Shown here: positions 52,660 to 61,621 of the stretch, in pieces
Numbering within the stretch: the stretch's first letter is position 1
How the letters are laid out: the number at the start of each line of letters is the position of its first letter
Assembly: GCF_001411805.1 (NCBI RefSeq)
Contig: NZ_CP007212.1
Coordinates: 3,844,001-3,908,000 of the forward strand
Reading direction: 5' to 3'
Length of the DNA: 64,000 nt
From: Burkholderia plantarii
Lineage (GTDB): Bacteria; Pseudomonadota; Gammaproteobacteria; Burkholderiales; Burkholderiaceae
Program-made: the position numbers and the translations under genes
The notes under the pieces: generated by a model
Told to the model about the DNA's origin: nothing
Databases searched by the model: none
Seen by the model: only the letters and a program-made list of their open reading frames with translations

Positions 52660-54249
52660 ATGCGTTTCACGATGCTCGCCGCCGCCGCGCTCGTCGCCGC
52701 CGCCCCTCTCATCGCCACCGCGAAGCCGCTGACGGTGTGTACCGAAGCGAGCCCGGACGGCTTCGACGTCGTGCAGTACAACTCGCTCGTCACCACCAAC
52801 GCGTCCGCCGACGTGATCTTCAACACGCTCGTGTCCTACGACGAGGCGACGAAGAAGGTGGTGCCGGCGCTGGCCGACAAGTGGGACGTCAGCGCCGACG
52901 GGCGCACCGTCACGTTCCATCTCCGGCCGAACGTCGCGTTCCAGAGCACCGACTACTTCAAGCCGACGCGCGCGCTCGACGCCGACGACGTGGTGTTCAG
53001 CTTCGCGCGCATGCTCGACAGCGACAACCCGTGGCACAAGGTGGCCGGCCCGAGCGGCTTCCCGCACGCGCAGTCGATGGGGCTCGTCAAGCTCGTCAAG
53101 TCGGTCACCAAGGTCGACCCGCAGACGGTGAAGTTCGAGTTGAACGAGCCGAACGCGACCTTCGTGCCGATCCTGACGATGGGCTTCGCGTCGATCTACT
53201 CGGCCGAATACGCGGACCAGCTGCTGAAGGCCGGCAAGCAGGCCGACCTCAACGCGAAGCCGATCGGCACCGGCCCGTTCGTGCTGAAGAGCTACACCAA
53301 GGACGCGCTGATCCGCTACGACGCGAACCCGACCTACTGGGGCACCAGGCCGAAGGTGGACCGGCTGATCTACGCGATCACGCCCGACGCATCGGTGCGC
53401 GCGCAGAAGGTGAAGGCCGGCGAATGCCAGATCGCGCTGTCGCCGAAGCCGCAGGACGTGGCCGCCGCGAAGGCCGACAAGGCATTGAAGGTGGTGGAAA
53501 CGCCGGCCTTCATGACCGCGTTCGTCGCGCTGAACACCGAGCACAAGCCGCTCGACAATCCGAAGGTGCGCGAGGCGCTCAACCTCGCGTTCGATCGCGC
53601 GACCTACCTGAAGGTGGTGTTCGACGACACCGCGACGCCGGCCACCAATCCGTATCCGCCCAACACCTGGAGCTATGCGAAGTCGGTGTCGCCGTATCCG
53701 CATGATCCGGCCAGGGCAAAACAGCTGCTGGCCGCGGCCGGCTTCCCGAACGGCTTCTCGACCACCATCTGGGTGCGCCCGACCGGCAGCGTGCTGAATC
53801 CGAACCCGAAGGCCGGCGCCGAGCTGCTGCAGGCCGACTTCGCGAAGATCGGCGTGAAGGCCGAGGTGAAGGTAATCGAATGGGGCGAGCTGATCAAGCA
53901 GGCCAAGCTCGGCCAGCACGACATGCTGTTCATGGGCTGGGCCGGCGACAACGGCGATCCGGACAACTACCTGACGCCGCTGTTCAGCTGCAACGCCGTG
54001 AAGTCGGGCATCAACTTCGCGCGTTTCTGCGACGCGCAGCTCGACAAGCTGATCGCCGACGGCAAGGAAACCGCCGACCAGGCCAGGCGCGCCAAGGCCT
54101 ATGAGGCCGCGCAGAAGATCATCCACGACCAGGCGCTGTGGATTCCGCTCGGCTATCCGACCGCGTCGGCCATCACGCGGCCGAACGTGAGCGGGTATCA
54201 CGTCAGCCCGTTCGGCCGTCAGAACTTCGCCGAGGTGTCGGTGCAGTAA
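52660..54249 (+). CDS. Peptide ABC transporter substrate-binding protein (DppA-like)
   Basis: A 529-aa SBP_bac_5 family periplasmic protein. It has a Sec signal (MRFTMLAAAALVAAAPLIATA), then KPLTVCTEASPDGFDVVQYNS, LADKWDVSADGRTVTFHLRPNVAFQSTDYF and YDANPTYWGTRPKVDRLIYAITPDASVRAQKVKAGECQIAL. The C-terminal part includes QHDMLFMGWAGDNGDPDNYLTPLFSC, characteristic of dipeptide/heme-binding DppA proteins. No permease or ATPase genes adjoin it, so it probably feeds a transporter encoded elsewhere. Its upstream region ends at the IS110 element, 200 bp before the start. Confidence 0.9.
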   Translation: MRFTMLAAAALVAAAPLIATAKPLTVCTEASPDGFDVVQYNSLVTTNASADVIFNTLVSYDEATKKVVPALADKWDVSADGRTVTFHLRPNVAFQSTDYFKPTRALDADDVVFSFARMLDSDNPWHKVAGPSGFPHAQSMGLVKLVKSVTKVDPQTVKFELNEPNATFVPILTMGFASIYSAEYADQLLKAGKQADLNAKPIGTGPFVLKSYTKDALIRYDANPTYWGTRPKVDRLIYAITPDASVRAQKVKAGECQIALSPKPQDVAAAKADKALKVVETPAFMTAFVALNTEHKPLDNPKVREALNLAFDRATYLKVVFDDTATPATNPYPPNTWSYAKSVSPYPHDPARAKQLLAAAGFPNGFSTTIWVRPTGSVLNPNPKAGAELLQADFAKIGVKAEVKVIEWGELIKQAKLGQHDMLFMGWAGDNGDPDNYLTPLFSCNAVKSGINFARFCDAQLDKLIADGKETADQARRAKAYEAAQKIIHDQALWIPLGYPTASAITRPNVSGYHVSPFGRQNFAEVSVQ

Positions 54250-54482
54250 CGGCCGCGGCGCGCGCCTGCCGGTGCCTGCCGGCGGGCGGCCGCGCTCTGG
54301 CGCGGGCTTTTCGCCGGCGGCTCGCGCCCGTCGTTCCCGCGCCGCCTTCCAGCCCGGCGGCCACGGCATCGCGCCGCTACGCCGGGCGCTCCGCTCCGGG
54401 CGTCCGCCAGGCCTTACTCACGGCACGGCCGCGCTCGCGCACCGAAGCCGACATCATCGCCGGACGCCTGCCCGGCCCGCCG

Positions 54483-55580
54483 TCAGCCCGCGCTCACGGC
54501 ATCCTTGGCCGGCCGGAACCGGAACACGCCATCCGCGCCCGCCTCGCGCACCAGTTCACCCGCCAGCCACAGCAGATGCAGATGCGCGATCGCCTCGCCG
54601 AGCGCGAACGTCAGCTGATGCACGTCCAGCTCGCGGCGGCGGAACATCACCGGCACCACGTCGGCGGCGCTCGTCGGCCGCTCGGCGCACAGCGCGCGGA
54701 CCTCGTCGAGGCGCGCGACATGATGCTCGCGCAGCTGCGCGACGCGCGTGCGCACGCCGCGAAACGGCTTGCCGTGCGACGGCAGCACCAGCGTGTCGGG
54801 CGCCATCGGCTCGTAGCGCGCGAGCGAATCGAGGTAGAGCTGGAGCGGGTTGCCTTCCGGTTCGAGATCGAACACCGAGACGTTGGTCGAGATGCGCGGC
54901 AGCACCATGTCGCCCGAGATCAGCAGCCGCTCGTCGGCGCAGTGCAGCGCGCAGTGCTCGGGCGAATGGCCGAAGCCCGTCACCACCTGCCAGCGGCGCG
55001 TGCCGATCGCGAGCGTGTCGCCCTCGCGCAGCCGGCGGTAGCGCGGCGGCACGGCAGGGACCAGGTCCGCGTAGTAGTGGGTGCGGTTGCGCAGCTTGTC
55101 GAGCTTCGCCTCGTCGGCCAGGCCGTGCCGCGCGAAATGCTCGGCCGCCGCCTGCCCGCCCGCGTTCGAGCCGTTGCCCGAGGCCATCACGTTGCCGAAC
55201 AGGTATTCGCCGAGCGTCATCCAGAGCCGCACCTGCCAGCGCGCGCGCGCGCCGCCCTCGCAGATCCAGTTCGCGAGCCCGAAGTGGTCGGGATGGCAGT
55301 GCGTGACGATCACGCGCAGCACCGGCAGGCCGTCCAGGTGCGTGTCGAAGATGTGTTCCCAATGGCGGCGGATCTCGTCCGAGGCGATCCCGCAGTCCAC
55401 CACGGTCCAGCCCGCCTGCCCGTCGAGTTCGTCGCGCAGCAGCCAGAGATTGATGTGGTCGAGCGAGAACGGCAGCGGCATGCGCAGCCACCGCACGCCG
55501 GGCGCCACCTCCAGGAACTCGCCCGGCTCGGGCAGGGTATCGGCGAACGGATAGTCGAGTTGGTGTTCCAGTGCGTTCAT
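54483..55580 (-). CDS. Metallo-beta-lactamase-fold hydrolase
   Basis: A 365-aa MBL-fold enzyme. The di-metal motif is [13 protein letters not shown] (HxHxDH), followed by a later His in [13 protein letters not shown], Asp in LISGDMVLP and a final SHGKPF. A C-terminal helical domain ([26 protein letters not shown] ... [19 protein letters not shown]) is typical of LACTB2/glyoxalase-II-like or acyl-thioesterase relatives. No signal peptide. It is a lone minus-strand gene. The substrate is unknown. Confidence 0.85.
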   Translation of the reverse strand: MNALEHQLDYPFADTLPEPGEFLEVAPGVRWLRMPLPFSLDHINLWLLRDELDGQAGWTVVDCGIASDEIRRHWEHIFDTHLDGLPVLRVIVTHCHPDHFGLANWICEGGARARWQVRLWMTLGEYLFGNVMASGNGSNAGGQAAAEHFARHGLADEAKLDKLRNRTHYYADLVPAVPPRYRRLREGDTLAIGTRRWQVVTGFGHSPEHCALHCADERLLISGDMVLPRISTNVSVFDLEPEGNPLQLYLDSLARYEPMAPDTLVLPSHGKPFRGVRTRVAQLREHHVARLDEVRALCAERPTSAADVVPVMFRRRELDVHQLTFALGEAIAHLHLLWLAGELVREAGADGVFRFRPAKDAVSAG

Positions 55581-56004
55581 GTCGTCTCGTGTCTCGTGTC
55601 GTGCGCCGGCGGGGACGGCGTGGGGATCGTCGCCCGATTCTAGCGCGTGCGGCGCGCGGCCGTTCCGGGGCCGCGCGCGGCTTCGGCGGCTTCGGCGGCT
55701 TTGGCGGCTTTGGCGGCTTTGGCGGCTTCGGCGGCTTCGGCGGCTTTGGCGGCTTCGGCGGCGCGGCGGCTCCGGCCGCGTCGGGCGCCTCTCGACGCCC
55801 CGACCGCCAGCCCGCTCCCCCGCAAAAAAAGTTTGCCGCGTGATCGCCCGCGAATCGCGCCGCTTGCCGGCAATTGCGCGATTCGTCGGCCAACCTCGGC
55901 GATTCGCCCGCCCGCGCGCCGCGCCGTCCGGCGCCGGAGCGGCGGCAACTTCCGGGGGTGGCGGTAAAATGGCGGTTCGCCCCAGCCACAAGCCCGGACG
56001 GACC
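55581..56004. other. Divergent gap with 9-bp repeat (no gene)
   Basis: A 424-bp region between the MBL gene and the aceK remnant. It contains the GGCGGCTTY repeat and a TAAAAT hexamer at 55965-55970 on the plus strand that could be a leftover aceK -10. Open frames across it on both strands are repeat-driven and not credible. Confidence 0.6.
55685..55756. repeat. 9-bp tandem repeat, 8 x GGCGGCTTY
   Basis: Eight consecutive units of GGCGGCTTC or GGCGGCTTT, about 105 bp upstream of the MBL-fold gene. The C/T alternation is irregular. The unit resembles the GGCTTC-rich repeat in the DUF3108 gene. Confidence 0.93.
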
Positions 56005-56490
56005 ATGCCCCGCTTTCCCAAGCTGCTACCCTCGCAGACCGGTTTCGACGTCGCCCGGACGATGCCCGACGGGTTCGATCGCCATTGCCGGATCTTTTGC
56101 GACGGGGCCATCGAGGCAGCGGCACGGTTCGAGGCGGCCGACCGGCAGACGATCGACGCCGAGTCCGGCCCGTTCAGCGAGGCGTTCAACTTGCAGCCCC
56201 CGTGCCGGCACGACGCACGGGAATACGGCAACGCGATTCGCGAGCGAACCTCGGGATTCGATCGGCCCGCGCGACGTCCTCCCTGCCGCCCGCGGGCCGT
56301 TCCTGCCCGGCGATCCGCGCGCGCGCAGTGCTTGTCGCCCCGGCATCCGGACTGCTTCGGGCCGGCGCTCCGGCAGGACCGCCAGGGCCGGCCGCGGCGC
56401 GGCGAGCTGCCCGACTTTTTCCCTTACGATGCGTCGCCGCGGTTTCGCGCGCGCCGTCCCGAGCGCTTCGCCCGACCCGGCGCGGCCTGA
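56005..56490 (+). pseudogene. aceK: Internally deleted aceK (isocitrate dehydrogenase kinase/phosphatase) remnant
   Basis: The frame from ATG 56005 to TGA 56490 encodes 161 residues. The first 45 or so ([19 protein letters not shown], then a GFDRH-x-RIF segment) match the start of AceK as I know it from Burkholderiales. About residues 72-80 (REYGNAIRE) match the AceK kinase region (EYGNAIKxLAxANIFPGD). The end ([14 protein letters not shown] ... PERFA) matches the AceK C-terminus. Intact AceK is about 600 aa, so about 440 residues including the ATP-binding and metal-binding core are gone, yet the pieces share one frame. It cannot be an active kinase/phosphatase. Recognition is from memory of the family, not a search. 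Confidence 0.7.
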
Positions 56491-56528
56491 GCCCGGCGAC
56501 GCCTCCCACCCTGCCACGGACCCTCGCG

Positions 56529-57299
56529 ATGACCACCAACGCCCACCCGCTCTCCGACCTGTTCGAGAACAACGAGACCTGGGTCAACCGCAAGCTCGCC
56601 GAAGATCCGCATTTCTTCGAACGCCTGAAGGACCAGCAGGCGCCGGAATACCTGTGGATCGGCTGCTCCGATTCGCGCGTGCCGGCCAACCAGATCGTCG
56701 GGCTGCAGCCCGGCGAGGTGTTCGTCCATCGCAACATCGCCAACGTGGTGGTCCACAGCGACTTGAACTGCCTGTCGGTGGTGCAGTTCGCCGTCGACAT
56801 CCTGAAGGTCAAGCACATCATGGTGGTAGGCCATTACGGCTGCTCGGGCGTGAACGCGGCGCTGAACAACCGCCGCGTCGGGCTCGCCGACAACTGGCTG
56901 CACCACGTGCAGGACGTGCGCGACAAACACGCGGCGCTGCTCGACGAGTGGCCGCTCGGCGAGGCGCGCTATCGCCGCCTGATCGAGCTGAACGCGATCG
57001 AGCAGGTGGTCAACCTGTGTCGCACGACGATCGTCGGCGACGCCTGGGCGCGCGGCCAGGCGCTGTCGGTACACGGCCTCGTGTACGGCGTACACGACGG
57101 CAGGATGCGCAACCTCGGCATGACGGTCTCGTCGCCCGAGGCGCTGGAACCCGTTCATCGCCGCTGCGTCGACGCTTTGTCGGCGGGGCGCGCACTGTCG
57201 GCGGACAACGATATGGTCGCGGCCGATGCGGCGAAGCTCGCCGACGTCGCCGAACAGGTCGCGAATACTCTGAAGGAGACGAAACATGACAACTGCTGA
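56529..57299 (+). CDS. Beta-class carbonic anhydrase
   Basis: A 256-aa beta-carbonic anhydrase converting CO2 and bicarbonate. The zinc and active-site residues are C46-x-D48-x-R50 (IGCSDSRVPAN), H102 and C105 (GHYGCSGVNAAL). The N-terminus MTTNAHPLSDLFENNETWVNRKL and the motif VVVHSDLNCLSVVQFAVDILKVKHI fit the Can subgroup. The gene starts 38 bp after the aceK remnant and overlaps the thiolase gene by 14 bp, so the two are probably co-translated. Confidence 0.94.
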   Translation: MTTNAHPLSDLFENNETWVNRKLAEDPHFFERLKDQQAPEYLWIGCSDSRVPANQIVGLQPGEVFVHRNIANVVVHSDLNCLSVVQFAVDILKVKHIMVVGHYGCSGVNAALNNRRVGLADNWLHHVQDVRDKHAALLDEWPLGEARYRRLIELNAIEQVVNLCRTTIVGDAWARGQALSVHGLVYGVHDGRMRNLGMTVSSPEALEPVHRRCVDALSAGRALSADNDMVAADAAKLADVAEQVANTLKETKHDNC

Positions 57300-58479
57300 A
57301 CGTGATCCGGTCGTAATCGCCGCGGCGGCACGCACGCCGATCGCGAGTTTCCAGGGCGGCTTCGCGCCGCTCACCGCGCCGCAGCTCGGCACCGCCGCGA
57401 TCGCCGCGGCGCTCGAACGCGCGGGCCTCGCGCCCGAGCAGGTCGAGGAGGTGGTGATGGGCTGCGTGCTGCCCGCCGGGCTGGGCCAGGCGCCCGCGCG
57501 CCAGGCCGCGCTCGGCGCGAAGCTGCCGCTCGCCACCGGCTGCACCACCGTCAACAAGATGTGCGGCTCGGGCATGCGCGCGGCGATGTTCGCGCACGAC
57601 ATGCTGCTGGCGGGCTCGGCCTCGGTGATCGTGGCGGGCGGCATGGAGAGCATGACCAACGCGCCGTACCTGCTGCCGAAGGCGCGCGGCGGGATGCGCA
57701 TGGGCCATGGCGAGGTGCTCGACCACATGTATTTCGACGGGCTCGAGGACGCCTACGAGCGCGGCCGCCTGATGGGCACCTTCGCCGAGGAATGCGCGGC
57801 CGAGTACGGCTTCACGCGCGAGGCGCAGGACGCCTACGCGATCGAGTCGCTGGCGCGCGCCAAACGCGCCAACGAGGACGATTCGTTCGCGTGGGAAATG
57901 GTGCCGGTCACCGTGACGACCCGCAAGGGCGAGACCGTGGTGACGCGCGACGAGCAGCCGTTCAGCGCGAAGCCCGAGAAGATCCCCACGCTGAAGCCGG
58001 CGTTCGGCCCGAACGGCACCGTGACGGCCGCCAATGCCTCGTCGATCTCCGACGGCGCGGCCGCGCTGGTGATGATGCGCGCGTCGACGGCCGAGCGGCT
58101 CGGCGCCACCCCGCTCGCGCGCGTGGTGGCCCACAGCACGTTCGCGCAGGCACCGTCGCGCTTCACCACGGCGCCGGTGGGCGCGCTGCGGCGCCTGTTC
58201 GAGCGCACCGGCTGGCGGCCGTCCGACATCGACCTGTTCGAGATCAACGAGGCGTTCGCGGTGGTGGCGATGGCCACCATGAAGGAGCACGGGCTCGCGC
58301 ACGAGCGCGTCAACGTGAACGGCGGCGCCTGCGCGCTCGGCCACCCGATCGGCGCCTCGGGCGCGCGCATCGTCGCCACGCTGATCGGCGCGCTGCGCGC
58401 GCGCGGCGGCAAGCGCGGCGTGGCGAGCCTCTGCATCGGCGGCGGCGAGGCCACGGCGATGGCCGTCGAACTGATCTGA
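57286..58479 (+). CDS. Acetyl-CoA acetyltransferase (thiolase)
   Basis: A 397-aa thiolase. The acyl-acceptor Cys93 is in NKMCGSGMRAAMFA, GGMESMTNAPYLLPKAR follows, and the C-terminal active-site elements NGGACALGHPIGASGARI (His) and CIGGGEATAMA (Cys) are complete. The length and LDxFEINEAFAVV segment fit biosynthetic/degradative acetoacetyl-CoA thiolases. It overlaps the carbonic anhydrase stop by 14 bp and precedes the SDR gene by 25 bp. Confidence 0.93.
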   Translation: MTTAERDPVVIAAAARTPIASFQGGFAPLTAPQLGTAAIAAALERAGLAPEQVEEVVMGCVLPAGLGQAPARQAALGAKLPLATGCTTVNKMCGSGMRAAMFAHDMLLAGSASVIVAGGMESMTNAPYLLPKARGGMRMGHGEVLDHMYFDGLEDAYERGRLMGTFAEECAAEYGFTREAQDAYAIESLARAKRANEDDSFAWEMVPVTVTTRKGETVVTRDEQPFSAKPEKIPTLKPAFGPNGTVTAANASSISDGAAALVMMRASTAERLGATPLARVVAHSTFAQAPSRFTTAPVGALRRLFERTGWRPSDIDLFEINEAFAVVAMATMKEHGLAHERVNVNGGACALGHPIGASGARIVATLIGALRARGGKRGVASLCIGGGEATAMAVELI

Positions 58480-58504
58480 TCGCCCTCAACCCGGAGAATC
58501 ATTG

Positions 58505-59182
58505 ATGAAAACCGTCCTGATCGTCGGCGCATCGCGCGGCCTCGGCAGGGAGTTTGTCCGCCAGTACCGGCGTGACGGATGGAACGTGATCGCGACGGCG
58601 CGCGACGCGGCCTCGCTCGAGGCGCTGCGCGCGCTCGGCGCGACCGCGCACGCGCTCGACGTGACCGATGCGAACCAGCTGGCCGGCTTCGGCTGGAAGC
58701 TCGACGGCGAACGGCTCGACGCCGCGGTACTGGTGTCGGGCGTGTACGGCCCGCGCACGCAGGGCGTCGAGCTGATCGACGCGGCCGACTTCGACGCGGT
58801 GATGCATACCAACGTGCTGGCCCCGATGCAGCTGCTGCCGATCCTGCTGCCGCTGGTCGAGGACGCGCACGGCGTGCTGGCCGTGCTGTCGAGCCTGATG
58901 GGCAGCACCGCGAGCCTGACCGGCACCACCGGCTGGCTCTATCGCGCGAGCAAGGCCGCGCTCAACAACGTGATCCGCGTGGGCTCGCTGCAGACGCGCG
59001 ACGCGGCCTGCCTGTCGCTGCATCCGGGCTGGGTGCGCACCGACATGGGCGGTGCCGAAGCCGGGCTCGACGCCGAGACCAGCGTGACCGGCATGCGCCG
59101 CGTGATCGCGCGCGCCGCCGCCGGGCCGGGCGCCGCCAACGGCCGCTTCTTCCAGTACGACGGCACCGAGCTCGCATGGTAA
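58505..59182 (+). CDS. SDR family oxidoreductase
   Basis: A 225-aa short-chain dehydrogenase. It begins KTVLIVGASRGLGREFVRQY (cofactor motif GASRGLG). YRASKAAL provides the YxxxK dyad, and a conserved PGWVRTDMGG segment follows. This compact C-factor-like type lacks the C-terminal extension. ATG at 58505 has GGAG eight bases upstream. It follows the thiolase gene and slightly precedes the YchJ-like gene, probably one operon. Substrate unknown. Confidence 0.87.
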   Translation: MKTVLIVGASRGLGREFVRQYRRDGWNVIATARDAASLEALRALGATAHALDVTDANQLAGFGWKLDGERLDAAVLVSGVYGPRTQGVELIDAADFDAVMHTNVLAPMQLLPILLPLVEDAHGVLAVLSSLMGSTASLTGTTGWLYRASKAALNNVIRVGSLQTRDAACLSLHPGWVRTDMGGAEAGLDAETSVTGMRRVIARAAAGPGAANGRFFQYDGTELAW

Positions 59183-59187
59183 TCAGG

Positions 59188-59640
59188 ATGACCGATCGTT
59201 CTCCCCTCCCTTCCGCCCCCTCCGCCGCGCGCCCCGAGCTGTGTCCGTGCGGCGGCGCGCAGCCGGGCCGGCGTCCCGAGCGCGCGCCGCGCTACGCGGC
59301 CTGCTGCGGGCGCCTCGTGGACGGCGGCACGCCGGCCGCGAGCGCCTGGGAACTGATGCGCTCGCGCTACACCGCCTACGTGCTCGGCGACACGCGCTAC
59401 CTGCGCGCCACCTGGGACCCCGCCACCTGCCCCGCCGACCTCGACGCCGACGGCGGCCCGCGCTGGCTCGGCCTCGACATCAAGCGCCACGTCGAACAAG
59501 ACGCCACGCACGCGCTCGTCGAGTTCGTGGCGCGCTTCAAGGACGGCTCGCGCGCGCACCGGCTGCACGAGACGAGCCGCTTCTCCCGCGACGAACACGG
59601 AATCTGGCGCTATATCGACGGAGAACTCAGCGAACGCTGA
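59188..59640 (+). CDS. YchJ-like UPF0225 family protein
   Basis: A 150-aa protein of the YchJ/UPF0225 family. The N-terminal metal-binding-type SEC-C-like motif is CPCGG plus AACCGRL, and the NTF2-like core contains SAWELMRSRYTAYVLGDTRYLRATWDP and HALVEFVARFKDGSRAHRLHETSRF. Function is not established. The ATG at 59176 is an alternative start that would overlap the SDR stop. Confidence 0.82.
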   Translation: MTDRSPLPSAPSAARPELCPCGGAQPGRRPERAPRYAACCGRLVDGGTPAASAWELMRSRYTAYVLGDTRYLRATWDPATCPADLDADGGPRWLGLDIKRHVEQDATHALVEFVARFKDGSRAHRLHETSRFSRDEHGIWRYIDGELSER

Positions 59641-59746
59641 GTCGGCGCCGACGCGGCGGAGGCCGGGTTATTCCCGCATTGCACAAGCCGATTTTGTCGG
59701 GCTAGGATGGACCCGGTTTCAAACGTTACGGGTTCCGGGCCACGAC

Positions 59747-61045
59747 ATGGTGTTGAGCAAGGTGTTTGCAGGTTGGATGGCGGCATGCGTGCTGTCGGCC
59801 GCCCAGGCCGGCACCCTGTCGACGCCCGCGGGCGGGGCCGAAACGCTCGCGCCGGGCGCCGCGACGCAGGCGGCCGCACCGGCCGCGGCCGGCCCGCTGG
59901 CCGCCGAACGTTTCGACTACAACGAACCCGGTCTGCCGCAGATCACGGCCGACATGAACGAGCAGATCATCCGGATTCCCGTCGAGGGGGATCCCGGCGT
60001 GACGCTCGAAGCCACCGTCTACAAGCCGAACGGCCCCGGGCCGTTCCCGCTCGTCGTCTTCAATCACGGCAAGAACCCCGGCGACCTGCACGACCAGCCG
60101 CGCAGCCGCCCGCTCGCGTTCGCGCGCGAGTTCGTGCGACGCGGCTACGCCGTGGTGGCACCGAACCGCGAGGGCTTCGCGGGCTCGGGCGGCAGCTACG
60201 TGCAGGAAGGCTGCGACGTCGAACGCAACGGCATGGCGCAGGCGCGCGACGTCAGCTCGACGGTCGCATGGATGTCGAAGCTGCCCTACGTGGATTCAAG
60301 CCGGATCGTGGTGGCCGGCACCTCGCACGGCGGGCTCGTCTCGCTCGCCTACGGCACCGTGGCCGCCAAGGGCGTGCGCGGCATCATCAACTTCTCGGGC
60401 GGGCTGCGCCAGGATCTCTGCGAAGGCTGGCAAAAGACGCTGGTGGGCGCGTTCAACAGCTACGGCGAGGAGACCCGCGTGCCGTCGCTGTGGATGTACG
60501 GCGACAACGATTCGGTCTGGTCGCCGGCGCTCGTCGAGCAGCTGCGCGAGGCCTACGTCTCGCACGGCGCGAGCACGCTGTTCGTCGACTACGGCGTCTA
60601 CAAGGACGACGCGCACCGGCTGATCGTCGATCGCGACGGCGTGCCGATCTGGTGGCCGTCCGTGAACGCGTTCCTGGCCGAGCTGCATCTGCCCACCACC
60701 GTGCTCTACGCGGTGGCCTGCCCGCACACGCCGTCGGCCTCCGGCTACGCGTCGATCGACGCCGTCAACGCGGTGCCCTATCTCGACGCGGCCGGCCGCG
60801 ACGGCTACCGCCACTTCCTGAACCAGCATCCGAGCCGCGCGTTCGCCGTGTCGGCCGAGGGCGCGTGGTCGTGGGCCGAGGGCGGCGACGATCCGATGGC
60901 GCTCGCGCTCGAGAACTGCCGCAAGCAGGGCGCCGGCGCCTGCCGGCTCTACGCCGTGGATGACCACGTGGTCTGGCGCGGCGACGGCGCCGAGGCGACC
61001 GCCGCGGCCACGCCGGTCGACGCGCACGCGCTGGCGAGCCGCTGA
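59747..61045 (+). CDS. Secreted alpha/beta hydrolase (dienelactone-hydrolase-like)
   Basis: A 432-aa protein with an N-terminal signal peptide (VFAGWMAACVLSAAQA), an Ala/Pro linker and an alpha/beta-hydrolase core: strand FPLVVFNHGKNPGDLHD, nucleophile elbow G-T-S-H-G-G (SRIVVAGTSHGGLVSLAYG) and acid residue in YGDNDSVW. The catalytic His is probably in KDDAHRLI. Two Cys pairs suggest periplasmic disulfides. It is a lone gene, downstream of the YchJ-like gene by about 106 bp. Substrate unknown. Confidence 0.82.
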   Translation: MVLSKVFAGWMAACVLSAAQAGTLSTPAGGAETLAPGAATQAAAPAAAGPLAAERFDYNEPGLPQITADMNEQIIRIPVEGDPGVTLEATVYKPNGPGPFPLVVFNHGKNPGDLHDQPRSRPLAFAREFVRRGYAVVAPNREGFAGSGGSYVQEGCDVERNGMAQARDVSSTVAWMSKLPYVDSSRIVVAGTSHGGLVSLAYGTVAAKGVRGIINFSGGLRQDLCEGWQKTLVGAFNSYGEETRVPSLWMYGDNDSVWSPALVEQLREAYVSHGASTLFVDYGVYKDDAHRLIVDRDGVPIWWPSVNAFLAELHLPTTVLYAVACPHTPSASGYASIDAVNAVPYLDAAGRDGYRHFLNQHPSRAFAVSAEGAWSWAEGGDDPMALALENCRKQGAGACRLYAVDDHVVWRGDGAEATAAATPVDAHALASR

Positions 61046-61621
61046 CCACGGGCGGCCCGGCCCGTGGTGCTGGCAACGGCCCGTAGCCGGTTTTTTCTGT
61101 CCGTTGCGCCGACTGTCCGATCCGTACGCCGCTGTGGCGTGTACGCGACGCATGGCGACGATTCTTCACCTCACGCGCCTCGCATCGATCCACCGGCATC
61201 GGCCGGCACGCGCGGCGCGGCGCCGGCACCCAGCGTTCGCGCCCCATCATCGCCACCGCGAAACCCGCGTCTGCCTTCGTCCTGCCGTTACGATCCCGCC
61301 CCATCATTCGCACCGCGCTTTTGCCGCCCGCGCCCGTGCTTTCCGTCCGCCGGGTGCCGACCGATCGGCGTCGTCATCTGCGGCCTATTCGAAGCATCGC
61401 GCCCGAACCGTCGCCAGCACCCCGAAACCTCGCCGAACGCCACGCCGGACAAGGCTCGGCACGTTTGTAACCAATGCTGCGCCGGGGCGCGAATCGCGCT
61501 ACTCTCTGCCCCGTTTTGGTTTTGCACGCAGGCGCGCGCCCGCGCGCGGCAGCCACTGCCGCCGCCCTCTTTTTCCGTCCGCCCGGACCCCGCCGCGCCG
61601 CGTCCCGTTCCGGAGCCGTTT
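61046..61621. other. Long bioA upstream region (no gene)
   Basis: A 576-bp C-rich region. An open frame continuous with bioA runs through most of it but has no resemblance to BioA. Two imperfect copies of a 20-bp sequence beginning GCCCCATCAT lie at 61241-61260 and 61298-61317. A TTTGTAACC at 61464-61472 resembles a biotin-operator half-site, but no matching partner was found. Confidence 0.5.

Noticed and set aside
55640..56125. 161-codon minus-strand frame rich in Ala-Glu-Ala-Ala-Lys repeats
   Set aside because: It is produced by the 9-bp repeat and GC bias, has no ribosome-binding site I could identify, and overlaps the aceK remnant and the MBL gene upstream region.
61464..61472. BirA-type biotin operator before bioA
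   Set aside because: Only one half-site-like TTTGTAACC is present. The nearest GGTTTTGCA is too far away, and the BirA in this window has no DNA-binding domain.
61064..61621. In-frame N-terminal extension of bioA
   Set aside because: Its 186 residues are Pro/Arg/Ser-rich and unlike BioA, whose conserved N-terminus starts at the TTG at 61622.
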